Source: Corella eumyota (lineage: Eukaryota > Chordata > Ascidiacea > Phlebobranchia > Corellidae). Taken from it: a DNA stretch of 64,000 bases. Within the stretch, counting starts at the first letter, position 1; every line of letters starts with the position of its first letter. Below are positions 12,801 through 24,492 of the stretch, in pieces. The stretch spans positions 20,150,001 to 20,214,000 of the forward strand of contig OY720098.1 in NCBI GenBank assembly GCA_963082875.1, given 5' to 3'. The position numbers were made by a program, and so were the translations under genes. A model generated the notes under the pieces. That model saw nothing but the letters and a program-made list of their open reading frames with translations, had not been told where the DNA came from and searched no databases.

Positions 12801-15800
12801 AAATGATTGAATAATTGCTTTTTAAGATATAAGTCTTATTATAAGTGCTGTTAAAAGATTTATAAAGCATATTTTTAGTATATTATGGTCTGCTTGTACA
12901 GTATATTTGTATTTCACTGTATATAATACTTGTAATCGTTATTTTATATTTGTACCTATGTTGTATGGGTATGGAATATTATTAAAAACAAAATTAAAAA
13001 TTATCAAAAAAATATTTCTTTAATTGCTGTTTTTTTAACTCTATTTTTTTCAATTTAGTAAAAGTTTTTTCAAAATATTACAATTTTTTGTTTTGTAATT
13101 TTTAAATTTTCTAAATTTTCATGATATTTTTTTTATACATCTTAAACCATGTAAAACATGTGATTTAAAGTGGAACGACATCGAAAAATTTTAATCTGTT
13201 TGTAATCCGAGATTTCAGTTGATTTAACGGCGTCTTCCTTAAGTAAACAACTTAAGTGACGTCATAATCGTTTGGCTTTGTTACGAAATAGCTGTCGTAA
13301 ATCAGAGTTTTTTGACCAATGTAGAACAAAAATATTTGTTTATCAAAATTTTCATGTTTTTAAAACTTTTACTAATTTGCAATTTTTTTTTAATAAGAGT
13401 TACTGTTATTTTAAATTCATTTTAAATTTTATTAAACACATTTATTGAACGTATATAAAAACATTTAGCATTTAAATACAACCCTCTGTAGACTCTGTAA
13501 TTGGACACAATTTAAACTGTAGACTTTGTAATTTGATTAAACCTTACTTACATGTGTTAATACTTGTTTATCATATATTACTTGTTATTACTTATGGGAA
13601 TATTTATCTTTCTGTTACCAGTTGTTTATTAACTTAAGAGAGTCGACTTTGGCATTGAGTCAATTTAATAAAACTTTCAGTTTCCGATTTTTTATATTTG
13701 TTTAGTTTATTTTTTATTGTAAATTTTGTTTGAATTAAATGTGTAATTCCTATTGGGAATTGTATTCAGTTTAATGTTATCATGTTATTGCTTTGTTATT
13801 GTGTTTATTAAAACTTAAATAGTGTTGTAATTCGCATTTTTATTAACAAATAAAATGTAAATACAGTTGATATACATACGTGAGGATTAAACTTTAAAAA
13901 ACCACTACAAGTTTTAAAATTCCGTCGTTTCAAAACACGTGATTGTAAGCTTGTATAATGTTTAATTAACAAACATTTAAACCGTTTTTTAATCACCTTT
14001 TTATCAATTTTTTTATTATTTTTTTTTAATTATTTATTTATTTTTTTTTTTAATATTTTTTTTTGATTTTTAGTTGATGGGGGCTGGAGTACGTGGCTAC
14101 CCTGGGGTAAGTGTGATGCAAGTTGTGGAGTAGGGGAAAACACCCGATTACGTACTTGTACCAACCCCACCCCATTAAACGGGGGTTCAAGATGTAAAGG
14201 GGAGTCAATACAATCGAAAAAGTGCAACATTCTCTGTCCAAGTAAGTTTAATATTTTTTTCCACATCACCTCAAGGTGATAGGTTTTATATTTTATTGGG
14301 AAAGGGTGTGCTGTTATGACGTTTTATTAAGCTATTTAAAAACATTTAACTTAGGAGCAAGTATGTGGCATTGGTGAGGCCCGAACCCGAAACCTTTTAA
14401 CCTACTGTCAAAACTACTTATACAATCGGACTATGTTTAATGTTTTATTATTTTTTAATTTTTTTTTTTTTTTTTTCAACATTGTATTTTTTCAACATTG
14501 TAATTTTTAAAGCTATCCAAACTTTAAGTGATATTAAGTTAAATTTGTGAGCTTTTTTTAAACTCTTTTTATTAACAAAAATTACTATATGTAATCAATT
14601 TAATAAACTAAGGTTTCTGATTTTCATTTTAGTTGTAATCTTTTTTAAATGGCTAAACTCAATATTGTTTATATTACTAACAAACTCCAGGTTTAAATTA
14701 ACCTATTTTTTTTTGTTTAAGTTGATGGTAGTTGGACAGATTGGTCGGACTGGGCGACTTGTAGTCCTGAGTGTGTTCACAGACGTCGAAGAACTTGCAC
14801 AAAACCTCTTCCTCATAATAGTGGGAAGGTTTGCGCAGGAAGCGACATCGAGACCAGGAATTGTACGACTGGACATTGTATAGGTGAGTGTTACGTCACA
14901 GCTAGATTGTTATGACGACATAATGCCAGAAAGGATTGTTAGTTTAAAATGATTTATTGGTAGATTTAGTGCTAGTTTTTACTTATTACATCACAACAAA
15001 AAACAATTTACGTCACAAAGCACTACCTTATTCTTAAATTGACATAAACAATATTTTAAAGTGTTAAAATTCCACCCAAAATTGACATATAAATTCTAGA
15101 CAAAACAATATTAGATTTTTAACACTTGAAGTAATAAAAATTGGCAACGTTTTGGTTGAGGTCACGTGGTTAAAATAGTTTAAACTTGTTGTTGATTTTA
15201 GTGGTTTTTAACTTAGGTTTAAACACTACTGTTTATTTGCACAAGTTACTTTATATAAAGAAATAGTTAAAATATTTGAGTATTTAAAAATTGAAGGCAA
15301 GATTTTATTTAAAATTAAATTTAAAAAAGGTTATATTGTATTTTAAAAAGGAATTATTACAATACAATAACAATGTTTAAAACAATAATAATTACAATGT
15401 TTGTACAAAAAGGTATTTCATTAAATATATATTAACATAATCAAAACTTTTAATATTTTAACAATGATTTAATAATACAAGATAAACAATAACATTGTTA
15501 CCCCAATTAACAATCTAACAATGCGGTAACAATGGGCAAGTTAAAACAACAATGGTTTAAATTACAAACACCTGCAGAATTTGAAGAACTTTTGTAACGA
15601 ATACGATTTAAGTTTTAAGACTTTCAAGAAAACTGAAATTTTTGGCCAAATTCTCAGACTTTTTGAAGCCTGAAAATCCGACAATTAATCAGCTAGAACG
15701 ACCTTTCAACTTTTTAAATTTAAGAGTTTTTTTTATCGAATAATGAATCAATAGTGACGTCAGAATTAGGAGTTTTTGATCAGCTGATAACCCAATTCCC

Positions 15801-18590
15801 AAGCTAGATATTTCGGGAATTTTTTTTAAAAAAAGTTAATTTAAAAAATTAGTTTTAAAATGTAAAATTTTTAATTGCAAAAAAAAATTTTTTTTTTTAA
15901 ACTTTTTATTAAATTTTTTTATTTTATTTTTTTTTTAATTTTTTTTTTTTTTTTTTTTCAGCTACTGCGCAAGATCGGATGAATATTGCAAGTAAGTTAT
16001 TATTTATGACGTCACATACTCCTACTGTTTAGCGTGAAAATAATACTGTTCGTTATGACAACAGCCGATAATTGTTAATTATGACGTCACAGACGTTAGT
16101 TTGTTTAGTTGCGGTAAAATAATTGCGGAACAAAACAAGGTTCGGTAACTCGAAACTCATTGGTGCGCAACCGGGCGTGACGCGTTAACAACCTGACAGG
16201 TAAACAATGGGCGTTGTGACGTCACAATGCGGGGGCGATCGGTCTCACTTGGGACGCAGGGATCCGAATAATTTGGGGCAGGATTTTGTTTTTTTTGGGG
16301 GGAGGTTTAAGAGGATTTAGATAAAACTTTTAAAATTTAAAAAAATAAAATTAATCAAAAAATAAATTTATTGGGGTAAAAAAATAAAATTCTGATTATA
16401 AAAACATTTAAAAAAAATTATCATTAAATTTCTTTGTTTTAATTGGGCAGAATTTTTTTTTGTAAGATTTGGTGTAAGATTTTGAAAGTAAAAATTAATT
16501 TAAAAATAAAATTATTCGAAAAAAAATTAAAATAAAATTAATTTATTTCAATAAATTTATTTTTTTTTCAGTTAATTTATTATCAATTTCCTCCTAATTT
16601 AAAAAAAAAAAAAAATCATTTTTTACACTAAAATAAATGTAAAACAGTCTGGGTAGCGCTGATTTTAAAATCCTTTAACGACAAGATATAAAAATTTGTT
16701 TAAATATTTCAATTTTGTGATTTTAAGATTTTTTAATCTGATTTTGATCTCCGTGAATTGGTTTGAATTTTAAGCGCTCTAAAATATTTATGGTTTATAT
16801 AGGAATTGGTGGTTTATACATTTCAGCATTTTTTTTTAAATCAACTGAAATGAATGCTGTTTATTATAATATATAATAAATAGGAAAACTTTAAGAAAAA
16901 GGATATTTATCAAAATGTACGGCAATATTCGTTTAACGGTTTTCGGACGTTTTTACAAACTTTTTTTATCCCATATTCGTCCAATATTATTTGTATAACT
17001 TAAATATTTTGTTTTAATTTTTTTTAAATAATTCAAAAATAAAAATCGAGCTTAAAAAAATTTTAAACTTTTATTTTCGTAATTGATTATGTTTTAAAAT
17101 TACCCAATTTTGTAAAATTTTAAAAGTTACATTAGTCAAAACTTCGTCCAGTAATAACTTAACACTCAAATGTTTTAAGTTTTGTTAGTAAAATCATTAG
17201 TTAAAATTTAATTGTATTTAAATAAAAATTTTCAACTTTAATTTTGGTAATCTAATAATAAGATTAAACTCTCTTTTTTTATTTACAGATAACCAGAACA
17301 TGACGCTATATAGTTGCCTTTTAGTAGCGTTTGGTTTGTTATTATTAGTTATCATCGCCACTATAGTTATATTAAAACGAAGAAGAACGAGCCCGAGAAG
17401 AAATAATTATAATCCCGGGCGATCTCCGCGACATTTCCCCCAAACAACAACAAGAAATTTACAGGGTAAGTTTGTATAAAGCTTAAGTTGGGCAGAGCTG
17501 GTATTTGAACTTTAAAATGCAGACTATAGTTTTTTATATTATTGTTTAAGATTAGTTTTGTTTATTTTTTTTTAAATAATTCTTTACATTAGGTTCTTGG
17601 TTTGCTTCTCACTGCTCTCATGCTGTAGCACTTTTAAGTAAGGCACTATAATGAACTCCTGCTAAGCCAGCACTTAATCGTTAGCTTAATTATTGGGCAA
17701 TTATAATCTATAACATCCCAAACTGCTAAAGGCAACTTGAGACTGGGTCAGGGTAACTGATGTTATTATATGTTTAGGCTGTGAAGTTGACATTTCCACA
17801 TTTAGGATAAATAAATAAAAAAAAAGATTTTTAGATTTTTATTTTAGAAAACAAACTTTAATATTAAATTTTTTCAGAGGATTTTTGCATAATACCAACC
17901 AAACTACCAATCAACCAGGACGAACCATTTACCTATCCACCAGCATACTCGTCGTACGAACCAAAATACCAGTTTAGAAACCATCCCAATGGTGTCGAAA
18001 AACCATCCGATAATTACCATCGACATTGCAGTTGCAAAGAACCATTTATGACGTCACGCGACGACCAATGCGGTTATTTAGGGTCTTGTAAAAACATCAT
18101 TCATGTTGGTTATGCGTTAAAACCAACGAACCAACCACAAATAGACCATTTATATAAAAGGTAAGTTTTTTAAATTTTATAAAAAATTTTTATTTATTTT
18201 TAAACTTAATAATTTAACTAAATTAACCTTGCTCCAGGCCGCCCTCTGACGAATTCACACAACTTAAACATTCGCCTACCGGAGGGCAGAAGCACGTGAC
18301 TTTTCGATCAGGGTCAAGATTAAAATCACCGGAATATGATTCTGGATTCGAAGGCGAATCAGCTGTCAATCAAAACCAAGATCGACCAATAGAAAACGAT
18401 TTAAGAGGTAGGCGGGGTTTAAAGTCAAACCGTTTTTTTGTAGAAACTTTTTAATATTTTTTAAACTTCTTTTTAAATTTTAGAACCTTGGCTTCCCGAC
18501 GACACAACTCTAACCCAAGGTCATGAACTCACGACCTTTTTACCTCATGACCCTCAAGGCGTCATATTATTAACCCAACCAATGACGTAG
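9864..18590 (+). CDS. UNC5: UNC5-type netrin receptor with short tail lacking ZU5/death domains
   Basis: Single-pass receptor of the UNC5 family, which binds netrins and mediates repulsive axon and cell guidance. Twelve exons keep phase throughout: 9864-9995, 10943-11159, 11521-11657, 11838-11942, 12022-12201, 14074-14241, 14722-14883, 15962-15991 (30 nt), 17289-17465, 17878-18160, 18238-18407, 18484-18590, giving 622 residues plus an unplaced N-terminus. Order: linker, Ig1 (about 50-162, with YFKCNGKW and the family hallmark YWCQC), Ig2 (about 163-257, DSGNYTCIAKNVVAKRRS), TSP1 (258-313, GGWSTWLPWGKCDASCG), TSP1 (314-367), helix about 387-406 followed by KRRR, then about 216 cytoplasmic residues. 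Known UNC5 proteins continue into ZU5, UPA and death domains. Here the tail ends at TAG after ILLTQPMT, and no further exon appears before the convergent gene. The tail is Pro/Tyr-rich (PPAYSSYEPKY, EYDSGFEGES). Identity of the ectodomain is secure; the N-terminus is not. Confidence 0.92.
10017..10200 (+). repeat. tRNA-like SINE family B
   Basis: GGTAGTGTAATATAGTG resembles an A box and GGTTTTGGGTTCGAGCC a B box. The body reads TTTGAGCCCGGCGTTTA...AACACGTAACAACAGCAC and the tail ATAAAAATACAAAAAATTTAAAG. Related copies lie at 14270-14432, 45930-46112, 49778-49880 and 55205-55383. A further partial copy (GGTTTAGGGTTCGAGTCG) follows at about 10205-10290. It lies in the intron after the 9864 exon of UNC5. 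Confidence 0.75.
10610..10745. promoter_or_regulatory. intronic block with repeated CRE half-sites
   Basis: Contains three TGACGT(T/A) half-sites within about 70 bp (TTGTGACGTTGC, TTATGACGTTATC, TTATGACGTAATAATG) between UNC5 exons at 9995 and 10943. It could be an intronic enhancer or alternative promoter. Only the motif clustering supports this. Confidence 0.25.
11300..11433 (+). repeat. SINE family A, internally deleted fragment
   Basis: Has the B box region (GGTTCTGGGTTCGATTC) joined directly to the right-hand body (AAGACTGGGTCGGGGTAA) and the ATCGAGGATAACGATATATAC-A end. The middle of the element is missing. It lies in a UNC5 intron. Confidence 0.75.
14270..14432 (-). repeat. SINE family B, reverse copy
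   Basis: Reverse complement of the family B element. TTTTATTGGGAAAGGGTGTGCTG is the 3' part, and GGCCCGAACCCGAAACC is the complement of the B box region. It lies in the intron between the two TSP1 exons of UNC5. Confidence 0.65.
17590..17826 (+). repeat. SINE family A, 5'-truncated copy
   Basis: Starts in the B box region and continues through CTCATGCTGTAGCAC, the CAGCACTTAATC segment, GAGACTGGGTCAGGGTAAC and a diverged ATTTAGGATAAATAAATA-A tail. Intronic in UNC5. Confidence 0.8.
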
Positions 18591-20004
18591 CTTCAACTTT
18601 ATCCTCTTTTTTTTCTTTATTTTGTAAATAAGATTTTTTTGACGTTTTGTTTATTATTTTCTTTTAATTTGTTTGTTTACCAACTTTTAATTATTAATTT
18701 TTTGCGTGTTGTGATTTTGTGACGTCATACACCGAATAGTGACGTCACTATTATTCTTAAAACAGGTGTGTGTTATGTCGAAGTGTTTTTAAAAATATTT
18801 TTACTGTTCTTGCCCACAATATGTTTACTAAATAATGATGACGTAATCTGATATTCTGCAGTGATGTTAAAGTAACTTGACGTAATATCTTGGCAGTATT
18901 TCTTCTTCTTTAAAATTTAAACCGATCAGATTCCGGTTCTATGCATAAAATATTGAAATCAAAACCAGTTGTGTTAATTATTATAAGAAAGTAGAAAGTT
19001 ATTTTAATAACTACAGAATGCTTAGAACTATAACATCCTAAAAAAAGGTCAAGGGCTACCCACATTTTTGTACTTCCTCAGTTCCTATATAGTTTAAATC
19101 GTAAAATACCTTTTGAAAATGTAAAAAATGTTTTTAAATAATTTTTTAGGAAAGTTACTTTAGTTAGTACCTCCTGGACTTCTTTAAAATGTTTAAAGGG
19201 TACCAGCAATTGTTATTTAAGTTTTTTGCGCATCCATGAAAGTACTAATATGGTATACATTAAATATTAAATGAATGCAACAAAAAAAATGACAAAATTA
19301 GTTTAATGATTTAAAACATGCTATAAATAATAATGTTTACACAAAGATTTTAGGTATCTTATAACATGGTCACCAAACCCATTAAGTTTGTAGTCCCATA
19401 AACAATCTAAACAGTAAGATAATGCTTGAAAATTGATAATAAAAATTTCTTTTAAATAAATATTTTATCTTAATATTAAAGATGACATTTTAAATATTGT
19501 TTTTAATTTTAACAAAATGCGAATAATTACAGAAAGCGTGCACAGAGCTACGGAAATGATATAAACGTTTTTGGAAAATTTGTTAAAACATGTTTTTAAG
19601 AAATAATTGCAAGTCTTGGCACATTTTTTTATTAAATACCGGTTTTTATCTGAATATTTATAAAGAGAAATTGTGCAATATTAAAAGTATTAGTTTGGCT
19701 ATTTGGTTAAAATGATTAAAGATAGCAAGAAATAAAAAAAAATTCATATTAAAGTAAAAAAATAAACAACTAACATTTAACAAGAAACCAAATTTTCGTA
19801 ATTTCGAAATTCTAGAACTACAACAACAGTGTTCTTTTAGTTATGACGTCATTTTTTTTTTAATTATGACGTCACTTCTAGTTATGGCGTCATTTAAAGT
19901 AGTTAGCGATATCAGTTATGTTTATTTAAGGATATGTTAAGTTTGTAGTATAATGACGTCAAAAGCTTGTGTTTGTATGACGTCAAAAATTGTGTTTTGT
20001 GACG
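18591..20004. other. convergent intergenic region (UNC5 3' end / coiled-coil gene 3' end)
   Basis: Holds the presumed 3' UTRs of two convergent genes, MITE-like copy 4 (19221-19380) and a dense run of TGACGTCA palindromes at 19844-20007. No ZU5, UPA or death-domain coding exon was found on the plus strand, which supports the UNC5 stop at 18590. Confidence 0.6.
19221..19380 (+). repeat. MITE-like repeat family C, copy 4 (diverged)
   Basis: TTTTTTGCGCATCCATGAAAG at one end and AACATGGTCACCAAACCC at the other, with the shared TTTAATGATTTAAAACATGC core. Many substitutions relative to copies 1, 3 and 5. Confidence 0.75.
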
Positions 20005-20007
20005 TCA
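19844..20007. promoter_or_regulatory. cluster of TGACGTCA (CRE-type) palindromes
   Basis: Five perfect TGACGTCA words start at 19844, 19867, 19954, 19978 and 20000, with one TGGCGTCA at 19885, all within 164 bp. The last overlaps the stop codon of the coiled-coil gene. CREB/ATF dimers are known to bind this octamer. The same word is common elsewhere in this genome, so it may instead be a genomic compositional motif. Confidence 0.35.
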
Positions 20008-23000
20008 TTTATTTTGCATTAATTTGTCACGTGACGTTACGGACGATTTTTCGGAGTTTGTCGAAGAATTTAAACTTTGCATCGGGGTGATCACGTGATA
20101 GTTGGAACAGGAGTCGTGACCACGTTGTGTCGAATCACTTGCCACCGGCGATGGCATTAAAAGTAACGAGTCCACCGTCGAATAAGAGCAACTACTGCTG
20201 CTCGTTCCAATTTTTTGATTTTGAGAAACACTTCGTAAAGGTGTCGAGTTTTTGGTACTTCCCCCACTGTACGAATTATACGTCATAACAGACTGCTTGC
20301 TGCTACCACGTGACTCGATGACGTCATTGTTTCTTGATTTAAAGCTTTTATTAGAAATTATTGAAGTTGGTTTTGTTAAAATCGAATTGTTATTACTGGA
20401 GATATTGGTCGATCGACTTTTAATTTTCGAATTACGAGACGTGTTATTAGATTTGATTGAATTTTCGATAACACTGTTATTAGATGTCAATTTTGCGTCG
20501 ATTGTACGAGCTATAAATAGCTCTGCGCTACTTGGGTTAAAGCGACAGTCGTTAGAAAGAGAAGTAGATAAGTTTACTTGGCTTTGTACTGATTTTGTTT
20601 GACTTTTAAGAGACGAAGTTTTCGATTTTGCGCTTTTAACTGATGTTTTTTCGTCCATAATTGGCGCTATATCTAAGTTTTTTATGTTATTTTCTGGTAA
20701 GTCATAGTTTGCAACTGGTTGGGGTTGAACATTAGTTTGTCTAGCCACGCAGGGCGTTATAAACTGTTTGCAGGGGCTTGGATTATATTTTATAGCGCAT
20801 TGATTTTGTATGGGAGACCGGTAGCAATGTCTTGAATAGGTTTGTATTGATTCTGGCTTATTACTGCTGATAGATTGTTTTACAAAGCTATTATAGTTGT
20901 TTATATTAGTGTTAAAGTTAGGGTCATAGCATGAATTAAAATTCGAATTTGGAGGCGATATTTTACACCACATTTGTCGCTGTGGTGCTTGTAGGGGATT
21001 CACCGGACTTGATACAAAAGATTCTGACACGTTTTTGTTCATTTCGAGTTTCAATCTTTCTAGATCTTTTGCAACTGTTGTTAATTTGCTTTCTAGTCTT
21101 TTTTGGTTTGCTTGTCTTTTCTTCTCACTTTCGATTCTGATTGATCTCGCTTCTTCTTTAACTAGATCGATTAAACCTAAAAAAATGCATTTTTGGAATT
21201 TTAAAAATTGAGTTTTTGTTTGTTGATATAATATTTGAAATAAATGAAGTGTTTTGTATGTTTGTGCACTTTTTATAACATTAATGACAAATAATTTTAG
21301 AGTTTGTTTTTTAAATTTTGTAACTAACACAGCTAGACATATTTTAAAACTTTTTATTTAAGATATTTCATTTTTGAACTGGTCTACTAAAGTCATGCTT
21401 TAAAAAATTATTAGTTTTTAATTAGAACCTTTTTTAATTATGGTATCGGTGCCAAAATATTTTGGCATTAGCATTGGGTAATAACACAAAGTTAGGTAAT
21501 GAAAAAATCTTAAAAATAGATTTAATTTGACCTTTCATTTTAGCGTTTGAATGTTGAAGTTTATTTGCTTTTATTTCATGATATCTTAATAATTTCTCAG
21601 CATTGCGAAGACGATATTTCATGACGTGGGTTTGTTTTGCCATTTTCTCTCGTTGTTCATCATTTAATCTAAGATTTAAATTAAATATCTTGTTTAAAAA
21701 ATTTGCATTGAGTAAAAGGATAAAAATTTAATGCCTGGTACACAGATTTATTTTAAAGTAAAGCGTTTTTTATATTTGTTTCTTTGATTACTTTAGTTTA
21801 AATTCATTTAAATTAAACTTGTAGAAAAAAATATTTTATTCAAGAAGTAGGTTTTATATTTTTATAAACAGTCATCGCAATTTTTGTATTTTATTCGTTA
21901 AAGATTCTGCCTTTTTTATTTATTTCCTCATATTTTACTACCTCCATTTTCCATTCTCTTATTTTTTATTCTCTCATTTTTGGGCAACTTAGTTTTATTT
22001 AAGCATTTTAATTATATTTTGAAATATTTAATTTAAATTTTTAACCTCTCAAGTTGACCTCTCCATCTCTGCACCTCCATCTTTGCTTTTTGTTCTTCCC
22101 GGAGTGAAATTCTCAACTTTAATTCTGCATCTTTGTATTCCTTCTTGGCTCTGTTGTAAAGTTTAAGATTTTAGTAATTTAAATTAAGTTTAATTTTTAT
22201 ACTTTTGTTTGTAGATATTTTTAAAACTTATTTTGGTTAGTTGTAATTTAAGGAAAATTTGTGAATTTTTTCAATCTGTGCAAATAAGTTAAATACTTTC
22301 AGAAATAATTAATTAACAAAGAAATATACTTCAACCAACAAATTGCTTAAAGATATATATTTTAACAGGAATGTAGCTTAACAACTGAAGTGTTAAAAGT
22401 ATAAATATGTGTTGCTATTGTATTTAAAAAAAACGGAATAGCCTATTATAGTTTAAATGACTTAACGCTATTTAATTTTAGGACAAAGCACCATTATCTA
22501 AAACCAAAGTATATCGGCCCATCCCAATTTTATATATTAACATTACACTCGACTGAACAATAAAAAATAAATAACTGAAGAGGGTAGGGTGTGTATATAA
22601 GATATTAAATTTGCCATTAGTAAAGTTTTAAGTGTGTGCTGTTAAAATTTTGCGGTTGTTGAAGCACTTTAATTACTTTTGAAATGAATATATTTTATGC
22701 TGAATGACCGTAAGGTAAAATATTAGTTTAAATTTTGCTGCAAAGCTGCATTTAAATTCAGTTTTAAAACTGAAGTCATCTTTTATGGTTGTTTTTAATT
22801 TAGAATAGTTTTAGTATTTTATATTTTAAAAATATGTAGTTTTATTTATTATTAAAAATTTGTTTATTGCAATTAGTTAATTTAAATTGTTTATACTATA
22901 AGATAATGTTTAGTTATTAAAAAATAAATATTTTAAAATGAATTTGTATATAAACAAATATTAAGAGTTTCACTTAAAATTAATAACCAAAGACAAATTA

Positions 23001-23541
23001 TAGTTAAGAAATTACTCTTTGAATTCATGTTAACTAATTCTATAAAAATAATTTAGCAATGTTTTTACCTTTCTTCTTCATTTTGCCAGTCATCAATTTC
23101 TTTCAAATTATTTTGTTTTAAATTTCGTTTTTGAACATAATTATGAAAACTTGAACTATCACTTGATGTTGAAGTAAATAAAACTTGTTTTTTAAGTTTT
23201 ACATCTTTCTTTAAATTATCAACAATTTTATTTTTTTTGTCAGTAATTTCATTTTTATTTTTGTCTAACTTTGGGTTTGAGTTTTCCTTGTCAGAATTTT
23301 TTTCTTTATTTTTCTTAATATTTTTAGTGTTTGTGTCTTTATTTTTATCACAATTTTCAGATTTTTTGACCAAATTTTTTTGTTCACTTTTTTCAGCAAT
23401 TTTGTTCTTTAAATCTTTGTTTTTGTCACATTTCTTAGGGTTTGTAGTTTTGTTTAATTTCTTTTTGTTACTTTGTTGTTGTTTATTTCTTCTCCCTCCA
23501 ACAGTTCTGACTTCTTTTATAACTCCACAATTGTTTCCCAT
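20005..23541 (-). CDS. unrecognised coiled-coil protein with possible acylated N-terminus
   Basis: Four exons in phase: 23069-23541, 22046-22150, 21532-21668, 20005-21176, encoding 628 residues. I do not recognise the family. Residues 1-157 are extremely Lys/Asn-rich and low complexity, starting MGNNCGVIKEV. Gly2 with Cys5 is the arrangement seen in N-myristoylated, S-acylated membrane-anchored proteins. About 158-290 is a charged helical stretch with few helix breakers (RAKKEYKDAELKLRISLREE, KRQANQKRLESKLTTVAKDL), a good coiled-coil candidate. The remaining 340 residues are Ser/Asn/Thr-rich, probably disordered, with scattered basic SKIKSRS segments. It is transcribed divergently from ASS1 (951 bp between start codons) and convergently with UNC5. 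A scaffold role would be inference. The exon structure is well supported because all three junctions restore frame. Confidence 0.75.
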
Positions 23542-24492
23542 TTTAGTATTTCTGTCTTAAATTAAAATCAATTACATTTAAGCTAATTTTGTAAACCTAT
23601 AACATTAAAATTTTTAAGTTGCTTCTTAATGTAAAATTGACAGAATATTTAGTAAAAATATTCAATGCTATTAAAATATTTATAACAGTTAATAAGTTTT
23701 TAAGTTAGTTAGCATTTAAGTTAGCTAATTTTGTAATACCTATAACTTTAAAATTCAAAATTTAAAATTGACATATTATTAAGTGAACATTTGCAATATT
23801 GTTACAATATTTAAACAGTTGGTATATTTTGTAATAAATTAAGATAAACTATTAAAAAAACATTTCTTGTTTCCAATTTTTCCCTTTCTACAACTTTAAC
23901 AAAAACTCCTTAAACAAACTGTAATCTAAATTTAAACTTTTTCTTGAAGTTTCTTTTAAAAGCACTTCAATTAACATCTTAAGTAGTGTTAGAACATCCA
24001 TCTCCAGTTTGTGCTTTTAAGTTTACAATCTTGAGGCTGATAACTTGTTTAACTTCAAGTACTTTGAATTGGTTTCAAAATTTTTTAAAGTTTGTTGTTT
24101 TAGTTGTTGAACGCTTTATTTTAATTGTATGCCTAATTAATTATTTCATTTTTAATTGAAGTTTAAAATCAACAAGTAAATACATTTGCACTTAATTAGG
24201 CATAGTTAAAGTTAAGCAAATTTTTTAAAATGTGCAATAAACATAGTTTTACTAGCAAAAATATTACATTAAAAAGCAGCATTGCTATAAACTTGTATTA
24301 CTTTAAGTTAAAAACCATTTGTTTTTTAGAAAAAATTAATATTACCAAATTATTAAATTAAAATTATTTGTTTATTTTTTCGGTTGATTTTTAAAATATC
24401 TATCAGATAAGAAATATCATTGTGTTCTTTAAACTAACCAACACTTTTACTTTAACAGAAAGTTTAATATTTGTTCTAAAATTAACTTAATA
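23542..24492. promoter_or_regulatory. divergent promoter region (coiled-coil gene / ASS1)
   Basis: 951 bp of AT-rich DNA between two divergent start codons with no repeat copy and no coding signal. It must hold the 5' ends of both transcripts. No clear TATA or initiator could be singled out in such AT-rich sequence. Confidence 0.4.

Noticed and set aside
14030-14269. Minus-strand open frames over the first TSP1 exon
   Set aside because: Antisense of a TSP1 repeat exon with perfect splice phases on the plus strand.
20252-20602. Plus-strand open frame of 116 codons
   Set aside because: It is the antisense shadow of the Ser-rich last exon of the minus-strand coiled-coil gene, whose splice phases all agree.
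23237-23560. Plus-strand open frame rich in Phe, Leu and Ser, resembling a membrane protein
   Set aside because: It is the complement of the Lys/Asn-rich first exon of the coiled-coil gene; poly-Lys codons read backwards give Phe and Leu.
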